From Rhizobium etli_C (GTDB taxonomy: Bacteria > Pseudomonadota > Alphaproteobacteria > Rhizobiales > Rhizobiaceae), in the NCBI RefSeq assembly GCF_014198605.1, contig NZ_JACIHU010000006.1: DNA of 64,000 nt. The stretch is one strand, 5' to 3'. Numbering within the stretch: the stretch's first letter is position 1; every line of letters begins with the position of its first letter. Shown one piece after another: positions 25,625 to 34,851 of the stretch. Under the pieces are notes generated by a model, which saw only the letters and a list, made by a program, of their open reading frames with translations, did no database searches and was not told the origin of the DNA. The position numbers and the translations under genes are program-made.

Positions 25625-27501
25625 CGACGAGAAACACAGAGCTCGCTGTGGCGGCCGAATGCATCCCGGGCGCGCACCGCGTATTGCGCACCCGCCGGCG
25701 GCGACATGTGCAGGAATGCCGTCGAGATCAGCGGCGCGGGGCTGACCTTTGCAAAGGTCTCGCCATCCCTGCTGGTGAGGACATCGTAGAAGATGGCGGG
25801 GCTGCTATCGCCGGCCGCCCAGAACAGCATGCGCTCCTCCCGGCCGCCGAGACCACGGTAGCGTTCGACGGTAAGGCCGGTGGGTGCGGCCGGCCGCGCG
25901 CCGGTGTCGGGAACGACGAGCACCTGCGTCAGCGACGGCAAGGGTACATCCAGATCGACGCTGATCCGCCCCTCGTCGCATTCGACGACACTGATCGGAT
26001 GCAGCAAAGCCGGCTCCTGGGCGCGGCGCAGTTCGGCAAACTGCGCTTCATCAGGTTCGGGCGGGGCGCCGACCGGCTCGAAGGGTCCCCGCGGATTGCT
26101 TTCGTCGCGCTGGGCCTCCCAGACTTCCATCGGATTGGTGAATTCCTCGTCGATGCGCAGCAGGCACAGCGCGTGGCGGCCGGGAGCGAGCCCGCCGACC
26201 TCAAGGCGGACGGCGGTCCGGCCCGAGCGGTTGATGGCATCGACGCTATGTATAAGGCTGATCGAAACACCCCCGCCCGGCAGCCGCGTCGGCAGGATCG
26301 CCAGGCCATCCTGATCGGGGGTGAGCGGCGGCTCGGCCGTCACCTTGCAGACGGTGTCGCCGAGCGTTGCCAGCAGCTCCATCGAGGTGAGGCCGGGTTT
26401 CTTGATGATGTCGAAGGGCGGCGCGCTGTCGATGTCGGTCACCAGCCTGTCCAGATCGGTCTCATGCTCCCACTGCGCCTTGGTGAAATTGCGCGATCCG
26501 AAATAGGCAAAGATCGTGCGCTGGCTCCAGCCGCCGATAAAAGCGTGGTCATTGCTGAGGAAGGTGAAATTCGCCGCCTTCGGGGCGATGATGCGCCGAT
26601 CGTGCTGTTCGATGATGCGGGCAATGATGCCGGCATAATAGGCCTTGCCGTGCCAGCTGTGATGATCGCTCCAGCCGAGCTGCGGGTCGCATTCGTCATT
26701 GATGATCGGCAGGCCGGCAAGGCGCGGATGGTGCTCCTTGAGATAATCGACGACGAGCAGCGTGCGGTCGACAATGGCATGGGTTTTCGGGGTCAGGTCG
26801 TCCTTGCTGCCGTTGACGCCCTTCTCATGGATCGAGATGTAGTCGAGGCGCGGCGGGCCGCCGCCGGTCAAGCAGCTGGTGCCGCTGTCGCAATGGGCCA
26901 TCAGGGCGCGAAAGATCGGCGAGAGCGTGCGGGCGGTACCTGGGCCACCCATCGGCAGGCTGGTATCGACCGCATCGAGCCCTGCGACGCAGGCGTCGTA
27001 ATAGTTGGTGTAGCCCTTGATCCCATAGGTCCACCAGCCGGAATCGGCCTCGTTCGTCGTTTCGAAGTACCAGGTGCGCAGCTCGTCCATGCCGTAGCGC
27101 GCGCCGTAGCGATCCGCCGTCACCGTCACCAGATCCCGCCAGCGCTTGACCTGATCCATGTCCTCATAGTCGGTGAAGAGGCCCGAGGGATTGCCCATCA
27201 GCTCGAAGAACGGCTTCAGGCGGTGTTCGATCATCACGTCGAGCGCCCGGTCGAGCAGCGACCAGTCATAGCCACCGCCGTTGGCGCGAAGTAGGCCGTT
27301 GGCGCGAATTAGATTGTAGAGGTAGTGCACGCGCAGATACCGGATGCCCTCGTTCGGCAGGCCGCCCATATAGGCGAGCATCTGGCGCATCTCGGGTTCG
27401 AGCAGCAGCTCGGCCGGCGAAAAGCCAGTGCCGCGCCAGAACCGGTTGAACGGGCGCACGGCCTGGCCGGCATCAACGTTTATTCGCGTACGCTCGCGCA
27501 T
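25621..27501 (-). CDS. GH39-type glycoside hydrolase, alpha-L-iduronidase-like
   Basis: A 626-aa hydrolase. The catalytic pair fits clan A family GH39: acid/base Glu151 in WYFETTNEADSGWW and nucleophile Glu270 in IINDECDPQLGWSDHHSW. The second motif closely parallels the NDEADPLVGW motif of animal alpha-L-iduronidase and is the main reason for the call. No signal peptide is visible, so it probably acts in the cytoplasm on imported oligosaccharides. A C-terminal domain (about 420-626) looks like beta-sandwich plus an Fn3-like stretch. RBS TAGGAGAG precedes the ATG. Beta-xylosidase activity, also found in GH39, is the alternative. Confidence 0.75.
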   Translation of the reverse strand: MRERTRINVDAGQAVRPFNRFWRGTGFSPAELLLEPEMRQMLAYMGGLPNEGIRYLRVHYLYNLIRANGLLRANGGGYDWSLLDRALDVMIEHRLKPFFELMGNPSGLFTDYEDMDQVKRWRDLVTVTADRYGARYGMDELRTWYFETTNEADSGWWTYGIKGYTNYYDACVAGLDAVDTSLPMGGPGTARTLSPIFRALMAHCDSGTSCLTGGGPPRLDYISIHEKGVNGSKDDLTPKTHAIVDRTLLVVDYLKEHHPRLAGLPIINDECDPQLGWSDHHSWHGKAYYAGIIARIIEQHDRRIIAPKAANFTFLSNDHAFIGGWSQRTIFAYFGSRNFTKAQWEHETDLDRLVTDIDSAPPFDIIKKPGLTSMELLATLGDTVCKVTAEPPLTPDQDGLAILPTRLPGGGVSISLIHSVDAINRSGRTAVRLEVGGLAPGRHALCLLRIDEEFTNPMEVWEAQRDESNPRGPFEPVGAPPEPDEAQFAELRRAQEPALLHPISVVECDEGRISVDLDVPLPSLTQVLVVPDTGARPAAPTGLTVERYRGLGGREERMLFWAAGDSSPAIFYDVLTSRDGETFAKVSPAPLISTAFLHMSPPAGAQYAVRARDAFGRHSELCVSRR

Positions 27502-27566
27502 GGATCGTCTCTCCTAGGACGGAATCTGGCGGTGCCGACTGAGCCGGCAGGCAGCCAATGGCCTGA

Positions 27567-28400
27567 CTATTTGAACTTTTCGCGCATCGCATCGATGCCG
27601 GGGATGGTTTTGGTCAGGTGCTGATGGGCGGGATCGAAGCGCTGGATCAGTCCGCGGCGATGTTTGCCGACCAGGATGGTGAAGATGTAGCCCCGATGGC
27701 CGGGTGAGGTGACGGTCGGGTGGTAACCGCGATCGACCAGCACGGTATCGCCATCACGGGTCATCAGGATCTTGACCGGACCGTCGTCGTCATAGGTGAT
27801 TTGGCTTCCGAAGCCGGTCTCCGGCAGGAACCGATAGTGATAAAGCTCCTCGTGCAGGGTCTCGGCATCGCCGTCTTCGGTGTCGTGCTTATGCGGAGGA
27901 TAACCCGACCAGCAGCCCTCGCCGGCATAGAGCTCGCTCACCAGCAGATTGCCGCAGCGCCCGTTCTGCCCTTGGCCGAGCAGGTGGACGATCCGCCGCT
28001 GGCTGTGGGTATCGGGCGAGCCGACATTGACCGCATCGACCTCCTCGGGCGTGACGCGGAACGGGGTGTAGCGCCTGTCGCAGATGCCGCCGGCAATCGC
28101 GACTTCGGCTGGGCCGCCACGAGCCGATACCCGGACGTTGGCGTTGACGGGCGCGTAAACCGAGTCCGCATCGCCTTCCCAGATATCGGCTCGCCGGCCC
28201 ACCGCCCCGAAGCTGACGTCATCCACCTCGATATCCACCTGCCCCGACAGCACGACGTAGAGGCTTTCGTGCAAGGGCAGCCGCCGCGTCTCCCGGCCAT
28301 CCAACGGAAGCGCGAGGAGATCGAAGTAGATGAGATCGAGCGTCCTGGAGGAGGTATCCACAATGGGACGCTGCTCGGAGCGTGGAATGAATTCGGGCAT
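27567..28400 (-). CDS. IolB-like 5-deoxyglucuronate isomerase family protein
   Basis: The 277-aa double-cupin protein is of the IolB/KduI family, which opens and isomerises 5-deoxyglucuronate or 5-keto-4-deoxyuronate. The metal-binding C-terminal cupin is recognisable in YPPHKHD followed by LHEELYHYRF, with a late GYHPTVTSPGHRGYIF. It overlaps the upstream ATPase gene by one base (TGATG), and the GH39 gene follows after 65 bp. No other inositol genes are present, so this enzyme is unlikely to serve myo-inositol. A uronate-derived sugar released by the hydrolases is a better guess. Confidence 0.75.
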   Translation of the reverse strand: MPEFIPRSEQRPIVDTSSRTLDLIYFDLLALPLDGRETRRLPLHESLYVVLSGQVDIEVDDVSFGAVGRRADIWEGDADSVYAPVNANVRVSARGGPAEVAIAGGICDRRYTPFRVTPEEVDAVNVGSPDTHSQRRIVHLLGQGQNGRCGNLLVSELYAGEGCWSGYPPHKHDTEDGDAETLHEELYHYRFLPETGFGSQITYDDDGPVKILMTRDGDTVLVDRGYHPTVTSPGHRGYIFTILVGKHRRGLIQRFDPAHQHLTKTIPGIDAMREKFK

Positions 28401-29461
28401 CAATTGAACTCCGGAACGATACGGTCGGCAAAGGGATTGAGCGACAGGGATTCGGCGTAGTGACAGGCGGCCGCGTGCCCATCGGCCGTCACGGCGCGCA
28501 GCGCCGGCACCTCCTGCCTGCAAAGCTCGGTGGCGTAGCGGCAGCGCGGATGAAATGCGCAGCCGGGAGGCGGATGAGCGGGGTCGGCGACCTCGCCCGC
28601 CAGCCGGATGCGCTTGCCGTGGCGGCGCAGTCTAGGATCGGCGATCGGCACGGCCGAAAGCAGCGCTTCGGTATAGGGATGGCGCGGGCGCGAAAAGATC
28701 TGCTCCGTCGGCGCGTTTTCGACGACGCGGCCGACATACATGACGGCGATATGGTCGGAGATGTGCCTGATAACCGAGAGGTCGTGGGCGACGAAGAGAT
28801 AGGTCAGGCCGAACTGTTCCTGCAGATCCTGCAACAGGTTAATGGTCTGGGCCTGCACGCTGACATCGAGCGCCGAGACCGCCTCGTCGGCGATGACAAG
28901 GCGCGGGTTGGACGCCAATGCCCGGGCAATTCCGATGCGCTGGCGTTCGCCGCCCGAAAAAGCATGCGGGTAGCGGCGCATATATTCGGGCCGCAGGCCG
29001 ACACTCTGCATCAGCTCGGCGACCCGGTGTTCGAGTTCCCGGCCCTTGGCGATGCCGTTGACGCTCAATACCTCGCCGATAATGTCGATGACGGGAAGAC
29101 GCGGATTGAGCGAGGATTGTGGATCCTGGAACACGATACGCAGGTCACGGTGGACTTCATCGAGGGCGGGACCGGAGAGGGCCGCGAGATCCACCGTGCC
29201 GCCGCTGCGATCGCGATAGCGGATCTCGCCGCTCGTCGGCTGGTAGATGCGCAGCACGGTGCGGGCGAGCGTCGACTTGCCGCAGCCGGATTCGCCGACA
29301 ATGCCAAGCGTCTCGCCGTCATCGACGCGAAGCGAGACGCCGTCGACCGCCTTGACGTGGCCGACGACCCGTCGGAACGCGCCCTTGCGGATGGGGAAAT
29401 GCATCCTGAGATCGTTCAGTTCGAGCAGCGGGCTTGGCTGCGTCACCGGATCGGCCATCAT
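28400..29461 (-). CDS. Peptide/oligosaccharide ABC transporter ATPase (OppF/DppF type)
   Basis: The 353-aa ATPase has Walker A GESGCGKST near residue 54, the signature FSGGERQRIGIARAL, and Walker B LVIADEAVSALD. The C-terminal oligopeptide-type Cys-rich tail (PPGCAFHPRCRYATELC) can bind an iron-sulfur centre in relatives. It is coupled to the second ATPase (ATGA) and to the IolB-like gene (TGATG). Although named for peptides, transporters of this class also import oligosaccharides in rhizobia, which fits the hydrolases here. Confidence 0.9.
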   Translation of the reverse strand: MMADPVTQPSPLLELNDLRMHFPIRKGAFRRVVGHVKAVDGVSLRVDDGETLGIVGESGCGKSTLARTVLRIYQPTSGEIRYRDRSGGTVDLAALSGPALDEVHRDLRIVFQDPQSSLNPRLPVIDIIGEVLSVNGIAKGRELEHRVAELMQSVGLRPEYMRRYPHAFSGGERQRIGIARALASNPRLVIADEAVSALDVSVQAQTINLLQDLQEQFGLTYLFVAHDLSVIRHISDHIAVMYVGRVVENAPTEQIFSRPRHPYTEALLSAVPIADPRLRRHGKRIRLAGEVADPAHPPPGCAFHPRCRYATELCRQEVPALRAVTADGHAAACHYAESLSLNPFADRIVPEFN

Positions 29462-30507
29462 TGTCTCCCCTCGTAAAGCAGGCAGCTGGCGACGTGTCCA
29501 TCAGCGATGACGATGGATCCGGGGTCCTTCCGATCGCAGAGGCCCGCCCTCGCCTCTCTACATCGGGGGTGAAAGCTGCAGCCTTCGGGCCTGTGGAAAC
29601 GCGAGGGCACCATGCCCTCGATGGTCGCGAGCCGTTCCGTCGGTTGCCCGTGCATGCGCGGCACCGATTGCAGCAGGGCCTTGGTGTAGGGATGAACGGG
29701 CGCATGGAAGATCGTGTCGACGTCACCCGCCTCCACCACCCGGCCGACATACATGACGACGACCTCATCGGCGATTTCGGCCACCACGCCGAGATCATGG
29801 GTGACGAACAGTACCGAGAGCCCGAATTCGGCCTGCAGCGAGGCGAGGAGATCGAGGATATTGGCCTGGGTGGTCACATCGAGCGCCGTGGTCGGCTCGT
29901 CGGCGATCAGCAGTTTAGGACGACAGGCGAGCGCCAGCGCGATGCAGACGCGCTGGCGCATGCCGCCGGAAAACTGGAAGGCATAGCTTTCCATGCGCTC
30001 GGCCGGACGGGGAATGCCGACGAGAGCCAGCGTCTCGATCGCATGCTCGCGCGCTTCCTTCTTTCCCATTTTCAGATGCAGGCGGATCACCTCCATCATC
30101 TGGTTGCCGATCGTATGGACGGGTGAAAGAGCTGCCATCGGCTCCTGGCTGATCAGCCCGATCTGGGCACCGCGGATCGCCCGCATATCGCGGCCGCGCG
30201 GGTCGAGCGCCGCGAGATCGATCGCGGGGGCTGCCGGATCGGGCCGGTAGCGGATCGCGCCCGAGACGATCCGCCCGCCGCGCGGAACCTGGTTGAGGAT
30301 CGAGCGGCCGGTGATGCTCTTGCCCGAGCCGGATTCGCCGACGACGCAGACCGTCCTGCCGCGCGGGATGGAAAAGGAGACGCCGTCGACCGCCCTCACC
30401 GTGCCCGCGCCGCCGAAGAAATGGGTCCTGAGCTCGTCGACCTCGATCAGCGGATCGCGATCCCCTTGCCGGCCGCCGGCCGCGGCGAAATTGGCGTCAG
30501 TATTCAT
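29458..30507 (-). CDS. Peptide/oligosaccharide ABC transporter ATPase (OppD/DppD type)
   Basis: The 349-aa partner ATPase has Walker A GESGSGKSITG, the signature FSGGMRQRVCIALAL, Walker B LLIADEPTTALDVT and the tail EGCSFHPRCREAR. It forms a heterodimer with the OppF-type subunit on the cytoplasmic face. The ATG at 30507 overlaps the permease stop by 11 bases. An ATG at 30522 and a longer start at 30540 are also in frame, and none has a convincing ribosome site, so the start is uncertain. Confidence 0.88.
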   Translation of the reverse strand: MNTDANFAAAGGRQGDRDPLIEVDELRTHFFGGAGTVRAVDGVSFSIPRGRTVCVVGESGSGKSITGRSILNQVPRGGRIVSGAIRYRPDPAAPAIDLAALDPRGRDMRAIRGAQIGLISQEPMAALSPVHTIGNQMMEVIRLHLKMGKKEAREHAIETLALVGIPRPAERMESYAFQFSGGMRQRVCIALALACRPKLLIADEPTTALDVTTQANILDLLASLQAEFGLSVLFVTHDLGVVAEIADEVVVMYVGRVVEAGDVDTIFHAPVHPYTKALLQSVPRMHGQPTERLATIEGMVPSRFHRPEGCSFHPRCREARAGLCDRKDPGSIVIADGHVASCLLYEGRQ

Positions 30508-31630
30508 AGGGATCTGCAGCATCGCGTAATCCATCACCAAGGAAATTGAGGGCGAGCACCGTGACGATCACCGCCAGTCCCGGAAGAAACAGCCAGGGTG
30601 CGCTCGTGACCGCGAGAATGTTCTGCGCCTCCTGCAGCAGCACGCCCCAGCTGACCACCGGCGGCCGCAGGCCGATGCCGAGGAAGGAAAGTGCGGTTTC
30701 GGCAAGGATCATCGTCGGGATGGCGAGTGTGACCGAGGCGATGATGTGGCTCATGAAGGACGGGACCATGTGCCGCCAGATGATGCGCATCCTGGAGCAG
30801 GCATCGAGATGGGCGGCGATGACGAAGTCTTCGGTCTTCAGCGACAGGAAGCGGCCGCGCACCACACGTGCCAGGTCGGTCCAGCCGATCAGCGACAGGA
30901 TGATCGTGATCCAGAGATAGACGAGGATCGGATCGGCGCTGATCGGCACGGCAGCCGCAAGGCCCATCCACAGCGGGATGGTCGGGATCGAGTTGATGAG
31001 TTCGATCGAGCGCTGGATGACATCGTCGACCCAGCCGCCGTAAAGACCGGAAATGCCCCCCAGAATGATGCCGAGGACAAGGCTGATCGCCACGCCGATC
31101 AGTCCGACGGACATGGAAACGCGGGTGCCGTGCACCGTTCGGCTGAAGACGTCGCGCCCCAGCCGGTCGGCGCCGAACAGGTAGAAGGGCTTGCCCGCCT
31201 CGATCGGGCCGATCAGATGCCGGTCGAAATCGAACAGTCCCCAGAACCGATAGGGCTCGCCTTTGACGAAGAAGCCGACGGGAATGACGACGGCGGGATC
31301 GGCGACGTAATTGCGACTGAGCGCGATCGGATCGACCTTCATCGAATAGCCGTTGACATAGAGCGGATGAAACTGGCCCGCCGCATCGTAACCGGCGACT
31401 TTGAGCCGCTGGGGCGGCGCATAAGTGTAGCGGGAATCATAGGTCTGCGATGAAACCGGAGCGATAACCTCGGCAAACAGGGCGACCAGGTAAATCAGCA
31501 GGATGACGACGCCGGCCCCAAGCGCCAGCCGGTGGCGGCGGAAGCGGCGCCAGATGAGTTTCCACTGGCCGGCGACCGCATCGGAATTGCGAACACGTTC
31601 AGGTATCAGTGCGATGGCTTGATCAGTCAT
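30497..31630 (-). CDS. ABC transporter permease (OppC/DppC type)
   Basis: A 377-aa inner-membrane permease. It has an N-terminal segment with one transmembrane helix (LALGAGVVILLIYLVALFAE), a periplasmic loop, then five helices in the conserved BPD_transp_1 domain. The EAA-like cytoplasmic loop is in the region DACSRMRIIWRHMVPSFM. The GLRPPVVSWGVLLQEAQ segment is a family hallmark of OppC. It follows the OppB gene by 12 bp. With about 377 residues it is longer than OppC (about 300) because of an extended first periplasmic loop. Confidence 0.9.
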   Translation of the reverse strand: MTDQAIALIPERVRNSDAVAGQWKLIWRRFRRHRLALGAGVVILLIYLVALFAEVIAPVSSQTYDSRYTYAPPQRLKVAGYDAAGQFHPLYVNGYSMKVDPIALSRNYVADPAVVIPVGFFVKGEPYRFWGLFDFDRHLIGPIEAGKPFYLFGADRLGRDVFSRTVHGTRVSMSVGLIGVAISLVLGIILGGISGLYGGWVDDVIQRSIELINSIPTIPLWMGLAAAVPISADPILVYLWITIILSLIGWTDLARVVRGRFLSLKTEDFVIAAHLDACSRMRIIWRHMVPSFMSHIIASVTLAIPTMILAETALSFLGIGLRPPVVSWGVLLQEAQNILAVTSAPWLFLPGLAVIVTVLALNFLGDGLRDAADPYEY

Positions 31631-31642
31631 TGATATCGTTCC

Positions 31643-32629
31643 TCAGCCATTGCGAATGCGTGGATCGAGCCAGGCGAGCAGCAGGTCTGAGATCAGCGTG
31701 CCGATCAGCGTCAGCATGCTCATCAGCAGGATGAAGGTGCCGGCCAGATACATGTCCTGGGCAAACAGGGCGTTGAGCAGAAGCGGCCCCGTGATCGGCA
31801 GGCTGAGCACGATGGAGACAACCACCGAACCCGAGACGAGGTGCGGCAGCACCCAGCCGACCGTCGAGACGAAGGGGTTGAGCGCCACCCGCACCGGATA
31901 TTTGAGCAGCAGCCGGATTTCGCTCAGGCCCCGGGCACGCGCCATGTCGACATAGGGCTTGTTGAGCTCGTCGAGCAGGTTGGCGCGCATGATGCGGATC
32001 AGCGCCGCCGTCGCACCGGTGCCGAGCACGACGACCGGGATCCACATATGCGAGATGAGATCGCCGAGCTTGGCCCAGCTCCAGGCAGCATTGATATAGA
32101 GGGGCGAAAACAGCCCGCCGACGCTTTGGCCGAAATACTGCGCCGAGACGAACATCAGCACCAGCGCCAGCAGGAAATTCGGGATGGCAAGGCCGAGAAA
32201 GCCGAAGAAGGTGGCGAAATAATCGCCGACCGAATATTGCCGCACGGCCGAATAGATGCCGATCGGAAAGGCCACAGCCCAGACGAAGAGCAGCGTGGTG
32301 ACCGAGACCACCATGGTCAGGCCCATGCGTGCCCAGATCAATTCGCTGACCGGCTTGTTCCAATCGAGGGACTGGCCGAAATCGCCATGCAGCAGGATGC
32401 CGCTGATCCATTTCCAATATTGCACCGTCCAGGGCTGATCGAGGCCATAGCGCTCGCGCAGGCCGGCGATGACGCCGGGATCGACGGTCTCGTTCTGCGA
32501 GGCAAGACGCGCGGTCATCGCGGTCAGGAAATCGCCCGGCGGCAGCTGGATGATGATGAAGGTCACGACCGAGATCGCGAACATCATCGGGATCATGTAA
32601 AGCAGACGTCTGATGATGAAGCCGGCCAT
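31643..32629 (-). CDS. ABC transporter permease (OppB/DppB type)
   Basis: A 328-aa six-helix permease. It begins with the OppB-type FIIRRLLYMIPMMFAISVV, has the conserved RYGLDQPWTVQYWKW loop, and the EAA-like motif near ARARGLSEIRLLLKYPVRVA. The ATG at 32629 has AAGGAG seven bases upstream and is preferred to a TTG at 32635. It lies 104 bp after the binding-protein gene; that gap holds a strong hairpin. Confidence 0.9.
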   Translation of the reverse strand: MAGFIIRRLLYMIPMMFAISVVTFIIIQLPPGDFLTAMTARLASQNETVDPGVIAGLRERYGLDQPWTVQYWKWISGILLHGDFGQSLDWNKPVSELIWARMGLTMVVSVTTLLFVWAVAFPIGIYSAVRQYSVGDYFATFFGFLGLAIPNFLLALVLMFVSAQYFGQSVGGLFSPLYINAAWSWAKLGDLISHMWIPVVVLGTGATAALIRIMRANLLDELNKPYVDMARARGLSEIRLLLKYPVRVALNPFVSTVGWVLPHLVSGSVVVSIVLSLPITGPLLLNALFAQDMYLAGTFILLMSMLTLIGTLISDLLLAWLDPRIRNG

Positions 32630-32689
32630 ATTCAAGCTCCTTCAACCGGCGATCGCCGCTCGGTCTGGGTGATGGGGCGGGGCTGCTGC

Positions 32690-32716
32690 CGGAATGGCGC
32701 CACGGACGCCATTCCG
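32690..32716 (-). terminator. Intercistronic hairpin after the binding-protein gene
   Basis: CGGAATGGCG and CGCCATTCCG form a perfect 10-bp stem with a 7-nt loop between the binding-protein stop and the permease start. No T-run follows in the direction of transcription. It probably stabilises the upstream mRNA or attenuates readthrough, so the binding protein is made in excess of the membrane parts. Confidence 0.5.
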
Positions 32717-32733
32717 CCGATCGGATGTCTTTT

Positions 32734-34659
32734 TTATTGCTGGTAGTAGAAGGTCTCAGGCTTTGCCGGTCCCGGCGTCATGTAGAAGGACGTGCTGGGA
32801 ATGACCTTCGGAACGTTATGCATATTGGTCTTGACGATGCCGACGCGATCCGGCTCGAGATTGGTGCCGATGACGTAGAACTCGTCCCGGGTGATCGCCA
32901 GCAGCTCTTTCATCGCTTCAAGTTGCTTTTCGAGCGTCGGCGCTTCCTGCACCTGCCGGTAGAGATCCATCTGTTTCTTGGCAGCCGGGCTCGGTTCCTG
33001 AGCGTTCGGATCCTTGGGATTTTGGTAGTAGAGGCCCCAAGCGGTCGCGAAGCTCGATTCATATTCGTGCGGGAAATACCATTTGGGATCGAGCAGGCCG
33101 AGGAAGTCATAACCGCCGCCGCCGACCCATCCGAGGCCGTCATTGTCGTTGTTCTGCAGGCGGGAGAAGATCAGCGAGCGTTCGGCCGGGCGCGGCTGCA
33201 TGTCGATGCCGACAACCCGCCAATAGCGCTGGATCAGCTCGAGAGCGTCGACCTGGATCGGGCTTCCGGTCAGCGCATCGATCGCGAAGGTGATGCGCTT
33301 ACCGTCCTGGCCGAGGCGATAGCCTTCGCCGTCTTTCTTGGTCAGGCCGGCCTTGTCGAGATACTGATTGGCGAGGTCGACGTTATATTCCAGGTATTGC
33401 GTCGCCATCTTCTCGTCGTAGAGCGCTGTGCCTTCGCGGGGCGCTGCCTGATAGGGCTTGGCCTGCCCGGCATAGATCAGCTGATTGAGCTCCTCGCGAT
33501 TGATGGCGTGGCTGAGGCCGATGCGGAAATCCTTATTGGAGAAGACGGCGCGCAAGGCTGGGTTCTTGTGGGTCCGATTGAGCGTGATCAGCAGGGCGTT
33601 CGACCAGGCCGGCCGGGCGATGAACAGGCCGTAGCCGCCCTTCTGCTGGTTCTGCACAATCACCGTGCGGGCGTCCGTCGTCTCGATGAAGCGGTTCTGC
33701 ATATCGATTTCGCCGCTGATCGCCTTCAGGATGATCGCCTGCGTATCCTGCATCACGTCGATGGTGATGCGGTCGAAGTAGGGCAGCTGGTTTCCTGATG
33801 TATCCACCTTGGCATAATAGGGGTTACGCTCGGCGACGACCTGGGTCGTGCCATTATAGGGAGCGGTCAGCACCCAGGCATCGAGCGTCGGACGGCCGAG
33901 ATCGCGCCAGCGGCCGGGGAACCCGATCTTGTTGTTGAAGAGCTGGACCCAGTCGGTCGCACCGGCAGCCTTCACCAGGGCGTCGATGCCATCGGGATTG
34001 AAATCCTTGTGGAACTGTTTGAGGTAATGCGCCGGTGCCGCCGCCAGGATATCGGAGCCGCGCACGGTCGCCATGTTCATCAGGAACAGGCCGTTCGGCG
34101 CTGTAAATTTGAAGACGACCTTGTCGTCGGCGAGCTTTTCGACCTTGACCGGCTCTCCGCCGGCCGTCAGCCAGTCCGGTGCTGCCGGTGTGATCTTGGT
34201 GTTGCGTAGCACGTTCTCGTTCCACCAGACCAGGTCGTCGGCCGTGAAGGGCTCGCCATCCGACCAGCGTGTGCCCTCCCGCAGGCTGAAGGTATATTCG
34301 GTGGCGTTCGCATTGACCTCGACGCTCTTGGCGATGTCGGGGATCACCTCGGTCCATTCCGGATTCCAGCGGACCAGCCTGGTATAGCCGATCGAACGCT
34401 CGATCTCGCTGTCGCCGCCGCCGAATGTGGCCGTGCGCCAGGTTCCGCCATAGGTGCCGACCGATTCAAGCGGCGTCAGCACCAGCGGCTCCTTCGGCAG
34501 CCGCCTTTCCACCGGCGGCAGCTTGCCGGCATCGACGAGCTCCTTGAGTTCCGGCGCCTCCTGAAAGCCGAAAGCGGCGTCGGCCCAGCCGGCACCGATG
34601 AGGATGGCCGCGGCAACGGTCGAAGCGACCTGCCGTCGTGGAATTCTGGCGTGCTGCAT
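32734..34659 (-). CDS. Periplasmic solute-binding protein, family 5 (OppA/DppA type)
   Basis: The 641-aa binding protein delivers the substrate to the OppBC-type permeases. It has a signal peptide of about 28 residues with a twin-Arg-like RRQVASTVAAAILIG (cleavage near ADAAFGF). The family-5 core follows: FSLREGTRWSDGEPFTADDL and the long C-terminal lobe. The ATG at 34659 has GGGAGGAG immediately upstream; a more distal in-frame start would run through the operators. Large OppA-type proteins of 600-650 aa in rhizobia often bind oligosaccharides. It opens the ten-gene operon. Confidence 0.9.
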   Translation of the reverse strand: MQHARIPRRQVASTVAAAILIGAGWADAAFGFQEAPELKELVDAGKLPPVERRLPKEPLVLTPLESVGTYGGTWRTATFGGGDSEIERSIGYTRLVRWNPEWTEVIPDIAKSVEVNANATEYTFSLREGTRWSDGEPFTADDLVWWNENVLRNTKITPAAPDWLTAGGEPVKVEKLADDKVVFKFTAPNGLFLMNMATVRGSDILAAAPAHYLKQFHKDFNPDGIDALVKAAGATDWVQLFNNKIGFPGRWRDLGRPTLDAWVLTAPYNGTTQVVAERNPYYAKVDTSGNQLPYFDRITIDVMQDTQAIILKAISGEIDMQNRFIETTDARTVIVQNQQKGGYGLFIARPAWSNALLITLNRTHKNPALRAVFSNKDFRIGLSHAINREELNQLIYAGQAKPYQAAPREGTALYDEKMATQYLEYNVDLANQYLDKAGLTKKDGEGYRLGQDGKRITFAIDALTGSPIQVDALELIQRYWRVVGIDMQPRPAERSLIFSRLQNNDNDGLGWVGGGGYDFLGLLDPKWYFPHEYESSFATAWGLYYQNPKDPNAQEPSPAAKKQMDLYRQVQEAPTLEKQLEAMKELLAITRDEFYVIGTNLEPDRVGIVKTNMHNVPKVIPSTSFYMTPGPAKPETFYYQQ

Positions 34660-34686
34660 TCTCTCCTCCCGATGACGTCGTCCTAG

Positions 34687-34702
34687 GTTATCGTTAACGT
34701 AT
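34687..34702. promoter_or_regulatory. LacI operator copy A
   Basis: GTTATCGTTAACGTAT is the first of three near-identical 16-bp elements (consensus GTTATCGTTANCGTAW) between the binding-protein gene and the LacI regulator. Its core CGTTAACG is palindromic, as expected for LacI proteins. It is closest to the binding-protein start. Confidence 0.7.
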
Positions 34703-34719
34703 TCTCCTCTTTTCCTAAC

Positions 34720-34735
34720 GTTATCGTTACCGTAA
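34720..34735. promoter_or_regulatory. LacI operator copy B
   Basis: GTTATCGTTACCGTAA, the second copy of the 16-bp element, starts 33 bp from copy A (about three turns), so both could be bound on one DNA face. It probably overlaps the promoter of the minus-strand catabolic operon. Confidence 0.7.
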
Positions 34736-34807
34736 TTCCTTGTCAAAGAGATTCTCTCTGCCACGTGATACGCCGAGGCAGCCTTGGCTTTTCAGGAAAT
34801 TATGTTA

Positions 34808-34823
34808 GTTATCGTTATCGTAA
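34808..34823. promoter_or_regulatory. LacI operator copy C
   Basis: GTTATCGTTATCGTAA, the third copy, starts 88 bp from copy B and 44 bp before the likely TTG start of the LacI gene. It would allow autoregulation and DNA looping with copies A and B. Confidence 0.68.
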
Positions 34824-34851
34824 ATTTCCCGCCCTTCTCAGAGACAACCCA

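Noticed and set aside
31623..32645. Open frame overlapping the OppB-type permease in another phase of the same strand
   Set aside because: The permease frame carries all helices and motifs; this one is a shifted version of the same DNA with no hydrophobic pattern.
34765..34851. Longer LacI protein starting at a GTG at 34765
   Set aside because: It would place coding sequence across operator copy C, adds residues unlike the family, and the TTG at 34852 gives the usual length.
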